A DNA stretch of 64,000 nucleotides, from assembly GCA_902381685.1 (NCBI GenBank), contig LR698958.1, positions 433,572 through 497,571 of the forward strand, in the 5' to 3' direction. Positions 36,180 to 45,450 of this stretch are shown in pieces (within the stretch, counting starts at the first letter, position 1; each line of letters begins with the position of its first letter). A program made the translations under genes and the position numbers. The stretch comes from Lachnospiraceae bacterium (lineage in GTDB: Bacteria; Bacillota; Clostridia; Lachnospirales; Lachnospiraceae). Under the pieces are notes generated by a model that was given only the letters and a program-made list of their open reading frames with translations, made no database searches and was not told the origin of the DNA.

Positions 36180-37196
36180 TTACATACTTCTTCCGACAAC
36201 TTCTGCCACTACTTTGCATTTGTCAATCATCGCCTTAAATTTCTCCGGTTTCAATGACTGCGCGCCATCACTCCATGCACATTCCGGATTATCATGTACT
36301 TCCACAATCAGACCGTCAGCCCCTGCTGCCACCGCCGCAAGCCCCATGGATTCCACAAGTTCCCAATCTCCCGTAGCATGGGAAGGATCAATAATAATAG
36401 GAAGGTGACTCTTACGTTTGATAATCGGCACAACGCTCAAATCCAATGTATTCCTCGTATACTTTTCAAACGTGCGGATTCCTCTCTCACAGAGAATAAC
36501 CTGATCATTTCCCCCTGCCATAATATATTCCGCAGACATCAGCCACTCTTCGATTGTATTTGCCAAACCTCGTTTTAACAGAATAGGTTTGCGGATTTTT
36601 CCCAGCGCTTTTAGCAAATCAAAGTTTTGCATATTTCTGGCGCCTACCTGAATCAAATCCACATTTTCTACAAATTCATCAATTTTATCTGCACTCATAA
36701 TTTCAGATACAATCGGAAGACCTGTTCGTCTTCTCGCCTCCACCATAGCCTCAATTCCTTCCGTTCCAAGTCCCTGAAAAGCATATGGTGATGTACGCGG
36801 TTTGTACGCTCCCCCGCGAAGCATGTCCGCTCCCGCATGTTTTACTTTCTGCGCCAAATCACAGATTTCCTCTTTTCCCTCCACGGAACACGGACCTCCA
36901 ATGACAACTACTTTTTCTTTTCCGCCGATTTTTACTCCTGCCACATCAACTACGCTGTCTTCCAAATGAAAGAGACGATTTACCTTTTTATAAGGCGCGC
37001 CGATTCTTGTTACATCTTCAATCCATTTATTTGCGCGAATCTTTCTTTCATCTACAATGGTTGTATCCCCAACAATACCGAATACGTTATAATTTGCCCC
37101 CTGAATAAAGTTTACTTCTAATCCCTGCTGTTCAAAACTTTTAACAACTTTATCTACTTCTTCCTGCGGTGCATTTTTCTTACATGTAATAATCAT
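36180..37196 (-). CDS. aroF: 3-deoxy-D-arabino-heptulosonate 7-phosphate synthase, type I-beta with N-terminal regulatory domain
   Basis: Joins PEP and erythrose 4-phosphate in the first shikimate step. 338 residues: an N-terminal ferredoxin-like domain (about 1-70), known in Thermotoga DAHP synthase to bind Tyr or Phe, then the barrel with GGPCSVEG, GGAYKPRTSPYAFQG, LLKRG and IIDPSHATG, including the Cys and His metal ligands. Its ATG overlaps the aroB stop by 3 bases (ATGA), so translation is coupled. Confidence 0.96.
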   Translation of the reverse strand: MIITCKKNAPQEEVDKVVKSFEQQGLEVNFIQGANYNVFGIVGDTTIVDERKIRANKWIEDVTRIGAPYKKVNRLFHLEDSVVDVAGVKIGGKEKVVVIGGPCSVEGKEEICDLAQKVKHAGADMLRGGAYKPRTSPYAFQGLGTEGIEAMVEARRRTGLPIVSEIMSADKIDEFVENVDLIQVGARNMQNFDLLKALGKIRKPILLKRGLANTIEEWLMSAEYIMAGGNDQVILCERGIRTFEKYTRNTLDLSVVPIIKRKSHLPIIIDPSHATGDWELVESMGLAAVAAGADGLIVEVHDNPECAWSDGAQSLKPEKFKAMIDKCKVVAEVVGRSM

Positions 37197-38197
37197 ATTT
37201 TATTCCCTCTCAAACTTTCTATTTCTGTCGGGAGAAGTTTCGCCTCTCCCACCTTATCTACCTGTACAACGGTAACATATTTTCCGTTTGCTTTCTTATC
37301 TTTTTTAATAAAATGTATCACTTCTTCCACATCATAATCAGCGGACAGCGGAACATTTAATTTACATAAAACTCTTCTCAGCCGTTCCCTAATTTTTTCA
37401 TTTTCCAAAATCATCATCATTCCGATACCGACACATTCCCCGTGGTAATATCCTTCCAAATGGTAAATGCTTTCGATGGCATGTCCGATTGTATGGCCGA
37501 AGTTTAAAATCTTTCGCAAATTTTCTTCTTTCTCGTCCTGTTCCACCACATTTTTCTTTACATGCAGGGCGCGGACAATAATCTCTTCCAAATCTTCCTC
37601 TATATTCTCAGTCTTTTCAAAAAGTTCAAATAACTTTTCATCTGCAATCAGCCCCGCTTTTACCGCCTCGACAAGTCCGTTATGATAATGTCTTTCCGGC
37701 AAAGTGGACAGTGTGTTCAAATCAATAAGCACCGCCTCCGGGTGATAAAACGTACCTACAACATTTTTCACTTCGCCCATATTTACCGCTACTTTTCCAC
37801 CAATGCTGGAATCAATCTGCGATAGAGTTGTTGTCGGGATAGATGCAAACCGCATTCCACGTTTAAACGTCCCCGCCACAAATCCACTCAAATCACCAAT
37901 CACTCCACCGCCAAGCGCGATAACTAAATCTTTTCTTGAGAAATCTAACTCAAGCAGCCTGTTCAAAATCTGCTCATAAACCGTAAGACTTTTCGTTTCT
38001 TCCCCCTGCTTTGCAACAAAAAGACAGCCTTCTTTACACTGGCTCAGCACTTCTTCGTAATACTGTTTTGGCACACCCTCATCGGTGATCACCATCACTT
38101 TACAGTCCAAAGAAATGTATTTCTCCAAGTGCAGACGGCAGTCTCTTTCTATATAAATACGGCTCGTTTTCTCAGCCAGTTGGATATTCATTTCCAT
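37193..38197 (-). CDS. aroB: 3-dehydroquinate synthase
   Basis: 334 residues. GGGVIGDLSGFVAGTFKRG binds NAD and GHTIGHAIE holds the zinc-binding His. It cyclises DAHP to 3-dehydroquinate. Three start codons lie close together (a GTG about 9 nt upstream, ATG 38197, ATG six nt later); the ATG preceded at good distance by GAGGTGAG is chosen. It follows aroD by about 20 bp and overlaps aroF. Confidence 0.95.
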   Translation of the reverse strand: MEMNIQLAEKTSRIYIERDCRLHLEKYISLDCKVMVITDEGVPKQYYEEVLSQCKEGCLFVAKQGEETKSLTVYEQILNRLLELDFSRKDLVIALGGGVIGDLSGFVAGTFKRGMRFASIPTTTLSQIDSSIGGKVAVNMGEVKNVVGTFYHPEAVLIDLNTLSTLPERHYHNGLVEAVKAGLIADEKLFELFEKTENIEEDLEEIIVRALHVKKNVVEQDEKEENLRKILNFGHTIGHAIESIYHLEGYYHGECVGIGMMMILENEKIRERLRRVLCKLNVPLSADYDVEEVIHFIKKDKKANGKYVTVVQVDKVGEAKLLPTEIESLRGNKI

Positions 38198-38217
38198 TTC
38201 TCTCACCTCATTTTCCT

Positions 38218-38979
38218 CTATCTTAACTGATTATGTATCGTTGTCAATATAAAATCCAATTCTTTCACATCTATCTGTCCCGGTGCAGACGCTTTTCCTG
38301 CCGTTCCGAAAGTCATTGCCGAACCTACCAATTCCCCTGCCAAACGGCTTATAACACCCTGCCCTGCCATAGACATTGTCACAATGGGCTGTTTTGCATA
38401 CAGCCTGTTCATTTCTTCCGTGGCAACCAAAAGTTCCAACACGTCTTTTACCGATTGGGGCATCACTGCCAACTTTACAATATCCGCCCCCATTTTCTGC
38501 ATTTCACATAATCGCTCTATCATCTCATTTTTTTGCGGCGTCTTATTAAAATCGTGACTGGAAACAATCACTTTACTTCCCAGTTCTTTCAGTTCCTCTA
38601 TAAGACTGTCCGCATTTTCAAATGCAACTCCCTCCACGTCAATTAAATCTGCCATTTTGGATTTTGCAACCTCTATGTTCAATCTTCTGTATTCGTCCCG
38701 GGAAATTTCTTTTTCTCCACCCTCGTTCGCCGTCCGAAAAGTGAATAAAACCGGCATTTCCCCTACATATTTCCGCAACTGCCGCAAAACATTTTCCACT
38801 CTCTCCCAATCGAAAATACCGTCAAACCAATCGCCCCTCCATTCTAACATATCCGCTTTCTGCTGCCGCGCCTCTTTCACCTGCTCTTCCACTTCCGCTT
38901 CTGTTCTGGCTACAATCGGCACAACGATTTTCGGTTTTCCTTCTCCTATGACGGTCTGCCTCACTCTCACCCTGTTCAT
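38218..38979 (-). CDS. aroD: 3-dehydroquinate dehydratase, type I
   Basis: 253 residues. DMLEWRGDWFD carries the Glu/Arg substrate contacts, VSSHDFN the catalytic His and VKLAVMPQS the Schiff-base Lys. The start at 38979 is chosen because GGAGG lies 6 nt upstream; the 28 extra codons in frame belong to the promoter region. It is the first gene of aroD-aroB-aroF. A TATAAT box (plus-strand ATTATA at 39002-39007) lies upstream, but no clear -35 pairs with it. Confidence 0.95.
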   Translation of the reverse strand: MNRVRVRQTVIGEGKPKIVVPIVARTEAEVEEQVKEARQQKADMLEWRGDWFDGIFDWERVENVLRQLRKYVGEMPVLFTFRTANEGGEKEISRDEYRRLNIEVAKSKMADLIDVEGVAFENADSLIEELKELGSKVIVSSHDFNKTPQKNEMIERLCEMQKMGADIVKLAVMPQSVKDVLELLVATEEMNRLYAKQPIVTMSMAGQGVISRLAGELVGSAMTFGTAGKASAPGQIDVKELDFILTTIHNQLR

Positions 38980-39048
38980 GTACTGCCTCCAAAATAAATA
39001 AATTATACTTATATTACCACACTTTTCCCCTCTACAAAAAGGATTTTC

Positions 39049-39077
39049 TTGACTTCTTTTCAAAAGGGTTTTAGTCT
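39049..39077 (+). promoter_or_regulatory. Possible aroE promoter
   Basis: TTGACT and TAGTCT separated by 17 bp, 25 bp upstream of the aroE ATG. The -35 is good but the -10 is poor. Confidence 0.45.
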
Positions 39078-39101
39078 ATAAAAATAGAGGAGGGTTTTGC
39101 A

Positions 39102-39977
39102 ATGAACAGACAAATTGATGGACACACCATTTTAACGGGACTTCTCGGCAGCCCGGTTTCCCACAGCATTTCACCCCTTATGCACAACGAGTCTTTTCGA
39201 CAACTGGGGTTAAATTATATTTATCTCGCTTTCGATGTTGATGTGAACAGATTGGAAACGGCAGTTGAAGGATTGCGCGCACTAAATGTACGCGGTTTCA
39301 ACCTGACTATGCCAAACAAAAATGAAATGTGCAGACTCTGTGACAAACTGTCTCCTGCCGCCAAAATCAGCGGAGCGGTAAACACCGTTGTAAATGATGA
39401 CGGTGTCCTTACAGGATACACTACGGACGGCATCGGTTATATGCAGTCGTTAAAAGAAGCAGGACACGATATTATCGGCAAAAAAATGACTATGCTCGGT
39501 GCGGGAGGCGCATCTACCGCCATACTTGTGCAGGCCGCACTTGACGGGGTAAGGGAAATATCTGTATTCAACAACAGAAGCGCTTCTTTTCACCGCATGG
39601 AAAAAGTTATTGAGGACTTAAAAAACGTATCCGATTGCGAAATGCATCTATATGATTATTCCGACGAACATATACTTCGCCGTGAGATTTCCGAAAGCGT
39701 TTTGCTGACAAACGGAACTTCTGTCGGCATGTCGCCGCATACTGACGCCTCGATTATCACGGACGCAGATATGTTCCACAAAAATTTAATCGTTTCCGAT
39801 GTCATCTACAATCCGCGGGAAACAAAACTTCTTCGCATGGCAAGAGAATCCGGCTGTCCGACGCTTAACGGACTTTATATGCTTCTGTTTCAGGGGGCGG
39901 AGGCGTTTAAACTTTGGACCGGAAAAGAGATGCCGGTAGAAAAAATAAAAGAGAAATACTTTCAAAACGGGACGTAG
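39102..39977 (+). CDS. aroE: Shikimate dehydrogenase
   Basis: 291 residues. SPVSHSISP binds shikimate, MPNKNE carries the catalytic Lys, YTTDGIGY the catalytic Asp, and GAGGAST the NADP loop. It reduces 3-dehydroshikimate to shikimate. It is read away from aroD-aroB-aroF, so four consecutive pathway steps sit together. The stop codon (TAG, 39975-39977) is supplied by the GGGACGTAG arm of a repeat hairpin, so the last residues (NGT) come from repeat sequence. Confidence 0.97.
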   Translation: MNRQIDGHTILTGLLGSPVSHSISPLMHNESFRQLGLNYIYLAFDVDVNRLETAVEGLRALNVRGFNLTMPNKNEMCRLCDKLSPAAKISGAVNTVVNDDGVLTGYTTDGIGYMQSLKEAGHDIIGKKMTMLGAGGASTAILVQAALDGVREISVFNNRSASFHRMEKVIEDLKNVSDCEMHLYDYSDEHILRREISESVLLTNGTSVGMSPHTDASIITDADMFHKNLIVSDVIYNPRETKLLRMARESGCPTLNGLYMLLFQGAEAFKLWTGKEMPVEKIKEKYFQNGT

Positions 39978-40006
39978 CCTTCTTACAAAAGACTACGTCC
40001 CGTTTT
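39964..40006. repeat. GGGACGTAG hairpin between convergent aroE and MATE genes
   Basis: Arms AAAACGGGACGTAG (39964-39977) and its reverse complement (39993-40006), 14 bp perfect. The left arm contains the aroE stop codon and the right arm ends one base before the MATE stop. A T run follows on the plus strand and the equivalent A run precedes on the left, so it can act as a terminator in both directions. Confidence 0.85.
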
Positions 40007-41356
40007 TTACTTACCTATAGACATTTTTTTCATCGTGCGTCTTAACAAAAAAACAGCAACTACTGCAGATACCGTTTCCGCTATCGGGAAGGTAATCCAT
40101 ACGCCCGTCAGTCCCATCACTTTTAATAGGACGATAGATAGCGGTACAATAATGATCAATTGGCGAAGCAACGAAATCATCAATGATTCTATCCCTCTTC
40201 CCAATGACTCAAATACACCTGAGTACACCGTTCCGATTGTGGATACGATAAATCCAAGACCGATAATGCGCAATGTTTCCACACCCATTTTCATCATTTC
40301 TTCGTTTGCATTAAACATTTTCAAAATCTGTTCGGGAATGCCGACAAATAATACCGTTCCAAATATCATAATTGCTCCCGATACCATAACGCTCACTTTA
40401 ATCACCTGTCTTAAGCGGTGATGCAGACCTGCACCATAGTTGTAACTGATAAGCGGACGCATTCCCTGAATAACACCATTTGCAGGCATATATACAAATG
40501 TCTGCAATTTGAAATAAATTCCGAGAACTGCAACTGCCGTCCCTGATACCGCGGAAATGATTCCATTTAAAATACCAATTAAAATAGATGGCATGGAAGT
40601 CATAATCCCTGACGGAATAGCCACCATATATAACTGTTTGGTAATCTGTTTGTCAAAGCGAAATCCTTTAAATTTGATGTGAATTCCTCCACTATCTTTA
40701 CAGAATAAAATTATAGCTAAAGTACAGGCAGATATTTGCCCAATGACGGTTGCAACCGCCGCTCCCTGTACACGCATTTCCGGAAAGCCAAACAGACCAA
40801 AAATTAAAATAGGGTCCAAAATAATATTGATAATCGCACCCACTGCCTGCATAATCATCGGCATGATCATTTTTCCCGTCGCCTGAAACATTTTTTCAAT
40901 GGCAATCTGAAACAGGCTCCCGAAAGACAGGCAGATAACGATATAAGTATACTGACAGCCCCATTTGAAAATATCCGGATCATCTGTGAACAGACGGAAA
41001 AACGGTTTGATACAAAATATACCGATTAAAATAAACATAAGCGAATGTATTGCCGTAAACACTATTCCATGTGTGGCAGTCCTGTCAACCATATCCTGTT
41101 TTCCCGCGCCCATATTTCTTGCTATCCCCGCATTTAGTCCTACACCAAGTCCTACCGCCACGGATAAAACAAGGTTTTGAAGCGGAAAGGCAAGTGACAC
41201 CGCCGTCAGCGCATCTTCCCCAAGTTGTGCTACAAAAATACTGTCCACAATGTTATACATGGACTGAATCAGCATGGACACCATAGGCGGAATTGCCATA
41301 GACATCAAAAGTGGAAACACGGGTTTTGTTCCCATTACATTTTTTGTTTTATTCAT
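40007..41356 (-). CDS. MATE-family multidrug/cation antiporter
   Basis: 449 residues with about 12 hydrophobic segments. The two-fold MATE layout is visible (PPMVSMLIQSMYNIVDSIFV in the first half; IFGTVLFVGIPEQI and a repeated core in the second). It probably exports drugs or metabolites using Na+ or H+. The start at 41356 (MNKTKNVMG) is preferred, with AAAGAGG upstream; 23 additional in-frame codons reach the divergent gene. Substrates cannot be predicted. Confidence 0.92.
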   Translation of the reverse strand: MNKTKNVMGTKPVFPLLMSMAIPPMVSMLIQSMYNIVDSIFVAQLGEDALTAVSLAFPLQNLVLSVAVGLGVGLNAGIARNMGAGKQDMVDRTATHGIVFTAIHSLMFILIGIFCIKPFFRLFTDDPDIFKWGCQYTYIVICLSFGSLFQIAIEKMFQATGKMIMPMIMQAVGAIINIILDPILIFGLFGFPEMRVQGAAVATVIGQISACTLAIILFCKDSGGIHIKFKGFRFDKQITKQLYMVAIPSGIMTSMPSILIGILNGIISAVSGTAVAVLGIYFKLQTFVYMPANGVIQGMRPLISYNYGAGLHHRLRQVIKVSVMVSGAIMIFGTVLFVGIPEQILKMFNANEEMMKMGVETLRIIGLGFIVSTIGTVYSGVFESLGRGIESLMISLLRQLIIIVPLSIVLLKVMGLTGVWITFPIAETVSAVVAVFLLRRTMKKMSIGK

Positions 41357-41459
41357 TTTCAACCTCTTTCCTTTTACTCTTCTTTTCCCTTGCATAAACA
41401 TTTTTCTCATAGTATGATTGTTCATTATAGTAAAAATTCATTTAGAAGGGATTGTAATT

Positions 41460-41933
41460 ATGATAAATAATATAGAAGATAAATACTTGCAGTTTAAAGA
41501 AACCACAGAATATTATCAATCATTGCAAATGCAAAATGATCAGGAGACACTCGTACAATTTTTAAGGGAAACTCAGGATATTTTCGGTTGTATTCCCGCT
41601 GATGCCAAGATGCAGATCGGTGAAATCATGGGAATGAAACCTTCTCTCATTGATAAAATCATTTCCATGTATCCGAGTCTGACTGCCGAAAAATTTCAGA
41701 CGGAAATCATCGTCTGTTCCGGCGCTTCCTGCTCCTCCAAAAATGCACAAAAAGTACTTTCTGAAATCCAGACACTTTTGCAAATCCGTCCCGGACAGGT
41801 GACAAAGGACGGAAGATATAAACTGACTGCCAAGCCTTGTATGAAACAATGTAAAAAAGGCCCTAATCTTATGATAGGCAGCACGATATATCATAACATA
41901 GATTCAGAAAAACTGAAAACACTTTTATTATAA
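41460..41933 (+). CDS. NuoE-like thioredoxin-fold [2Fe-2S] protein (orphan)
   Basis: 157 residues. An N-terminal helical part with ETQDIFGCIPADAKMQIGEIMGM matches NuoE/HydA-associated subunits. The four cluster ligands can be read as CSGASC and CMKQC (C-x4-C ... C-x3-C). Normally this subunit partners NuoF-type flavoproteins in bifurcating hydrogenases or complex I, but no nuoF or hydrogenase gene is near. It may serve as a stand-alone ferredoxin. The start at 41460 follows AAGGG; the ORF opens 14 codons earlier. The next gene follows 23 bp on. Confidence 0.88.
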   Translation: MINNIEDKYLQFKETTEYYQSLQMQNDQETLVQFLRETQDIFGCIPADAKMQIGEIMGMKPSLIDKIISMYPSLTAEKFQTEIIVCSGASCSSKNAQKVLSEIQTLLQIRPGQVTKDGRYKLTAKPCMKQCKKGPNLMIGSTIYHNIDSEKLKTLLL

Positions 41934-41956
41934 TTTTTTACGAAAGGAGATTTACT

Positions 41957-42178
41957 ATGTTAAATCCAATGTCACTGATAAAATATAAAGATATGTGGAA
42001 CAAATTTACGGCAAACCACCCTAAATTTCCACATTTTTTAAAGGCAGTTTCACAAAATGCCCTCTCAGAAGGAACATTAATCGAAATAAATGTCACCACT
42101 CCCGACGGAAAATCTTATTCGTCCAACTTAAAGGTAAAAGCGGAAGATATGGAACTTTTGAGAGAATTAAGGGGATAG
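41957..42178 (+). CDS. Small conserved-looking protein of unknown function
   Basis: 73 residues, soluble, no membrane segment. It begins MLNPMSLIKYKDMWNKFTANHPKFPHF and has a beta-strand pair (GTLIEINVTTPDGKSY, SSNLKVKAED) near the end. I do not recognise a domain. AAAGGAG precedes the ATG. It is probably cotranscribed with the NuoE-like gene, since a terminator that includes its stop codon follows at once. Confidence 0.78.
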   Translation: MLNPMSLIKYKDMWNKFTANHPKFPHFLKAVSQNALSEGTLIEINVTTPDGKSYSSNLKVKAEDMELLRELRG

Positions 42179-42191
42179 CGCAACTATCCCC
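42171..42191. terminator. Terminator between convergent small gene and glyA
   Basis: GGGGATAG (42171-42178) pairs with CTATCCCC (42184-42191) around CGCAA, followed by TTTCT. The TAG stop of the 73-residue gene is inside the left arm. Confidence 0.82.
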
Positions 42192-42201
42192 TTTCTCATG
42201 T

Positions 42202-43449
42202 CTACTTATAAATCGGATATTTCCCACAAAGTTTTTCTACTTCCGAGCGAATCAGGTCTGCTTTCTCTTCAAACTCCGTGGCTGTGAGCCAAACTAACTC
42301 TGCAATTTTCTCCATATCCTCTTCTTTCATTCCTCTTGATGTGACTGCCGGTGTTCCGATACGCACTCCCGAAGTGACAAACGGACTTCTCGGATCATTT
42401 GGAACCGTATTTTTATTGAGAGTAATATAAACTTCATCACACCGTCTCTGCAGTTCTTTGCCGGATAAATCAAGATTTCTTAAATCCAGCAGCATCAGAT
42501 GATTGTCCGTTCCTCCTGTCAGAATATCAAAACCTTTCCTCTGTAATGCCTCCGATAATACCTTCGCATTTTTGACTACCTGCTCCTGATATTCCTTAAA
42601 CTCAGGTTTCAACGCCTCTCCGAATGCCACCGCTTTTGCCGCAATAACATGTTCCAGCGGACCGCCTTGCGTTCCCGGAAAGACCGCTTTATTTAAGTGG
42701 AATTTCTCCGCCGCTTCCTGATTTGCCAAAATCATTCCGCCTCGTGGTCCACGCAATGTCTTATGAGTTGTCGTCGTTACAACGTCTGCGTATGGTATCG
42801 GACTTTGATGCAGCCCTGCTGCCACAAGACCTGCGATATGAGCCATATCTACCATTAAATATGCTCCAACCTTGTCGGCAATCTCCCTGAATCTCTTGAA
42901 ATCAATTTCCCTTGCATAGGCACTTGCCCCGGCGATAATCAGTTTCGGTTTTGACTCCACTGCAAGTCTCTCCACTTCGTCATAGTCAATAAATCCGTTG
43001 TCGTCCACACCGTACGGTACGATATGGAAATACATTCCCGAAAAATTTACCGGACTTCCGTGTGTCAAATGTCCGCCATGTTCAAGGTTCATTCCCATCA
43101 CCGTATCACCCTGTTTTAACATGGCAATCTGCACTGCCATATTTGCCTGTGCTCCTGAGTGCGGCTGTACGTTTGCGTAATCACAATAGAATAATTTCTT
43201 CGCACGTTCAATTGCGATATTCTCAATCACGTCCACCTGTTCACAGCCACCGTAATATCGTTTCCCCGCATAACCTTCCGCATATTTATTTGTCAGTACC
43301 GTTCCCATTGTCATCATCACTTCTTCGGAAACAATATTTTCCGATGCAATCAGTTCCAGATTTCTGCGCTGTCTGTTACACTCTGCCTGAACAGCCTGTC
43401 CGACTTCTGCATCATATGCCGCAATACGCTCCATTATCTCATTTACCAT
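42202..43449 (-). CDS. glyA: Serine hydroxymethyltransferase
   Basis: 415 residues. PLP-binding Lys lies in [27 protein letters not shown] and [12 protein letters not shown] are family signatures. It interconverts serine and glycine while charging tetrahydrofolate with a one-carbon unit. GGAGG precedes the ATG. No glycine riboswitch or other leader structure is visible in the short upstream gap. Confidence 0.97.
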   Translation of the reverse strand: MVNEIMERIAAYDAEVGQAVQAECNRQRRNLELIASENIVSEEVMMTMGTVLTNKYAEGYAGKRYYGGCEQVDVIENIAIERAKKLFYCDYANVQPHSGAQANMAVQIAMLKQGDTVMGMNLEHGGHLTHGSPVNFSGMYFHIVPYGVDDNGFIDYDEVERLAVESKPKLIIAGASAYAREIDFKRFREIADKVGAYLMVDMAHIAGLVAAGLHQSPIPYADVVTTTTHKTLRGPRGGMILANQEAAEKFHLNKAVFPGTQGGPLEHVIAAKAVAFGEALKPEFKEYQEQVVKNAKVLSEALQRKGFDILTGGTDNHLMLLDLRNLDLSGKELQRRCDEVYITLNKNTVPNDPRSPFVTSGVRIGTPAVTSRGMKEEDMEKIAELVWLTATEFEEKADLIRSEVEKLCGKYPIYK

Positions 43450-43565
43450 GTTACGCCCTCCTTTATTTATCTTGTCCGTTTCGGATTGTTCTTAAGGTCA
43501 TCATAGCACAGTTTATATTGTGCTTCAATATGCCGTCTGTCGGTTTTTTTACACTCTTTTTTATA

Positions 43566-44129
43566 TTAAGACATTATAATTGGGGGTCCAAATAATACAA
43601 ATATGCCGACACCGGTTAAAACTAAAGCAAGTGCAAACAACAGTATTCCCAGTAACTTTGATGCTCCCTCATATCGCTGTACAAACGACTCCTTTGGTTT
43701 CTTCGGATTATAAAAAACATCTGCCGGTGTTCCTATCGGATATAACCGAAACAGTGGTGATTCCTGCATATTCACTGAACTGTTTTTTCTCATCTTTACC
43801 TTTAAATGAAGCGGTAAATTTTCTCTCGTTGTCAAATTGGTTTCCATTTGCGCTGTCGGTGAATCAAACGGCGTATTGATTTGTACTGCAGAACCACTCC
43901 GAAATTTTGGACCTGAAACTTTATAAATTTTCCCTTTCACCATATACTCTATTAACGGAATATGAATACCGGCATAGCAGACAGGCGAAACTCCGACTAC
44001 CCGTCCCACAATATGCTCACTGCAGCGTTCTGCCTTTTTCCATTTTCGTATTCCGAATATATAAAAGCAGACCCAACATGCTAATGCAAATGCGAGAATA
44101 TATATTCCCCAAAATATATTCCAATTCAT
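43566..44129 (-). CDS. Membrane protein with DUF3592-like layout
   Basis: 187 residues: a membrane segment at each end (about 4-26 and 155-180) around a soluble beta-rich domain. The middle has GRVVGVSPVCYAGIHIPLIEYMV, then IGTPADVFYNPKKPKESF, a layout typical of DUF3592-type proteins (an extracellular strand domain with a conserved Y/F-NPKKP end). I am not certain of the family. The start at 44129 follows GGAGG at 8 nt; the ORF could start five codons earlier at a TTG. Function unknown. Confidence 0.7.
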   Translation of the reverse strand: MNWNIFWGIYILAFALACWVCFYIFGIRKWKKAERCSEHIVGRVVGVSPVCYAGIHIPLIEYMVKGKIYKVSGPKFRSGSAVQINTPFDSPTAQMETNLTTRENLPLHLKVKMRKNSSVNMQESPLFRLYPIGTPADVFYNPKKPKESFVQRYEGASKLLGILLFALALVLTGVGIFVLFGPPIIMS

Positions 44130-44150
44130 TTGACTTTCCTCCAATCAACA

Positions 44151-44180
44151 AGAGCCTCACGGCATACTGCCTGAGGCTCT
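44151..44180 (-). terminator. Terminator-like hairpin after the CofE-like gene
   Basis: AGAGCCTCA (44151-44159) pairs with TGAGGCTCT (44172-44180), with inner GGC/GCC pairing. It lies 10 nt after the CofE-like stop. The downstream T tract is poor (TTGTTGATT), so it may act only partly. Confidence 0.65.
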
Positions 44181-44189
44181 CACATTTTA

Positions 44190-45380
44190 TTAATTTGTAT
44201 AGTTGTCAAAATATCCCTGTACAAGTACAACCGGAGTACCTTTATCTCCTGAACCGCTTGTAAGGTCACATAAAGAACCAATTAAATCTGTAAGCTGTCT
44301 AGGTGTTGTTCCCTGAGAAACCATATTGCCCACAAGATTATCATCTTTTTCTTTAATACGTTTAGAAATAGCTTCTTTTAACGCTTCTCCGCTTAAATCT
44401 TTAAAGTCATTATCTGCTAAATATTTTAATTTTACTTCGTTTGGTGTTCCGCGAAGTCCGTCTGTAAACGCAGGTGAAACAACAGGGTCTGCAAGTTCCC
44501 AGATTTTTCCCTGTGGATCTTTGAAAGCACCGTCGCCGTAAACCATAACTTCAACGTGTTTTCCTGTTTTCTCCAAAATGCTCTTTTGAATTTCTTCAAC
44601 TAAATCAAAGCATTCTCTCGGGAAGAGTTTAACGCTTTCTTCCGTAGATTTATTAGAACCTAATAAACCATATTTTTCATTAAATCCGCTTCCGTCAACA
44701 GATGCGTCCAAAATCTCGTCCATGCCGAATACTTTCTCAGCACCGTTTGCTTTTAAGATTCGTTTTGTTCTCGCTCTTGTATGAATATCACAGTGGATAA
44801 CATTTTTTGTGTAGTCAAGGATAACTTTCGGATTGTTTGCAAAAATGATTTCTACTTCCGCTCCCGCTTCGCGAATAAGTTCTCCGTAGTATTCCACATA
44901 ATCCACACCTGTGAACTGATGTTTATTTTCTCCAAACAACTCTCTGTATTTTTCTAAAGTTAATACATCGCTGTATGGATTGATTCCTGCTTCGTCTAAT
45001 TTATCAAGCGATACAAGTTCATTTCCAACTTCATCACTTGGATAACTAAGCATAAGAACGACTTTCTTCGCTCCCATAGCCATTCCCTTTAAGCAGATAG
45101 AAAATCTATTTCTTGATAAAATTGGAAAAATAATTCCAATCGTTTCTCCGCCTAATTTTGCTTTCACATCACTTGCAATTGCACTGATTGGAGCGTAATT
45201 ACCCTGTGCTCTTGCAACAATCGATTCTGTAAGTGAGATTACGTCTCTATCTCTTAATTCAAATCCTTCACTGCTTGCCGCATCTAATACGCTGTTTACC
45301 ACGATGTCCGCTAAATTGTCGCCTTCTCTGATGATTGGACAACGAATTCCTCTTGAAATTGTTCCTACTTTTCTTTCCAT
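44190..45380 (-). CDS. CofE-like coenzyme F420-0:L-glutamate ligase homologue
   Basis: 396 residues matching the F420-0 gamma-glutamyl ligase family (PF01996): the opening VGTISRGIRCPIIREGD, LTESIVARAQGNYAP, GIIFPILSRNRFS and EVMVYGDGAFKDP are recognisable. True CofE adds glutamate to coenzyme F420. No other F420 gene is in the window, and clostridia of this kind are not known F420 makers, so the real substrate may be a different acid. The protein is longer than archaeal CofE (about 250 residues), with an extended C terminus ending in DLTSGSGDKGTPVVLVQGYF. It is flanked by unrelated small genes. Confidence 0.8.
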   Translation of the reverse strand: MERKVGTISRGIRCPIIREGDNLADIVVNSVLDAASSEGFELRDRDVISLTESIVARAQGNYAPISAIASDVKAKLGGETIGIIFPILSRNRFSICLKGMAMGAKKVVLMLSYPSDEVGNELVSLDKLDEAGINPYSDVLTLEKYRELFGENKHQFTGVDYVEYYGELIREAGAEVEIIFANNPKVILDYTKNVIHCDIHTRARTKRILKANGAEKVFGMDEILDASVDGSGFNEKYGLLGSNKSTEESVKLFPRECFDLVEEIQKSILEKTGKHVEVMVYGDGAFKDPQGKIWELADPVVSPAFTDGLRGTPNEVKLKYLADNDFKDLSGEALKEAISKRIKEKDDNLVGNMVSQGTTPRQLTDLIGSLCDLTSGSGDKGTPVVLVQGYFDNYTN

Positions 45381-45450
45381 TTTTATCCCTTTTCTCTTTT
45401 ATAAAATAATATAGTATGTTTTTGCCACCAAACTATTATAATATAAAATT

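Noticed and set aside
43450..43565. Glycine riboswitch before glyA
   Set aside because: The gap lacks the conserved paired cores; it is simple AT-rich sequence.
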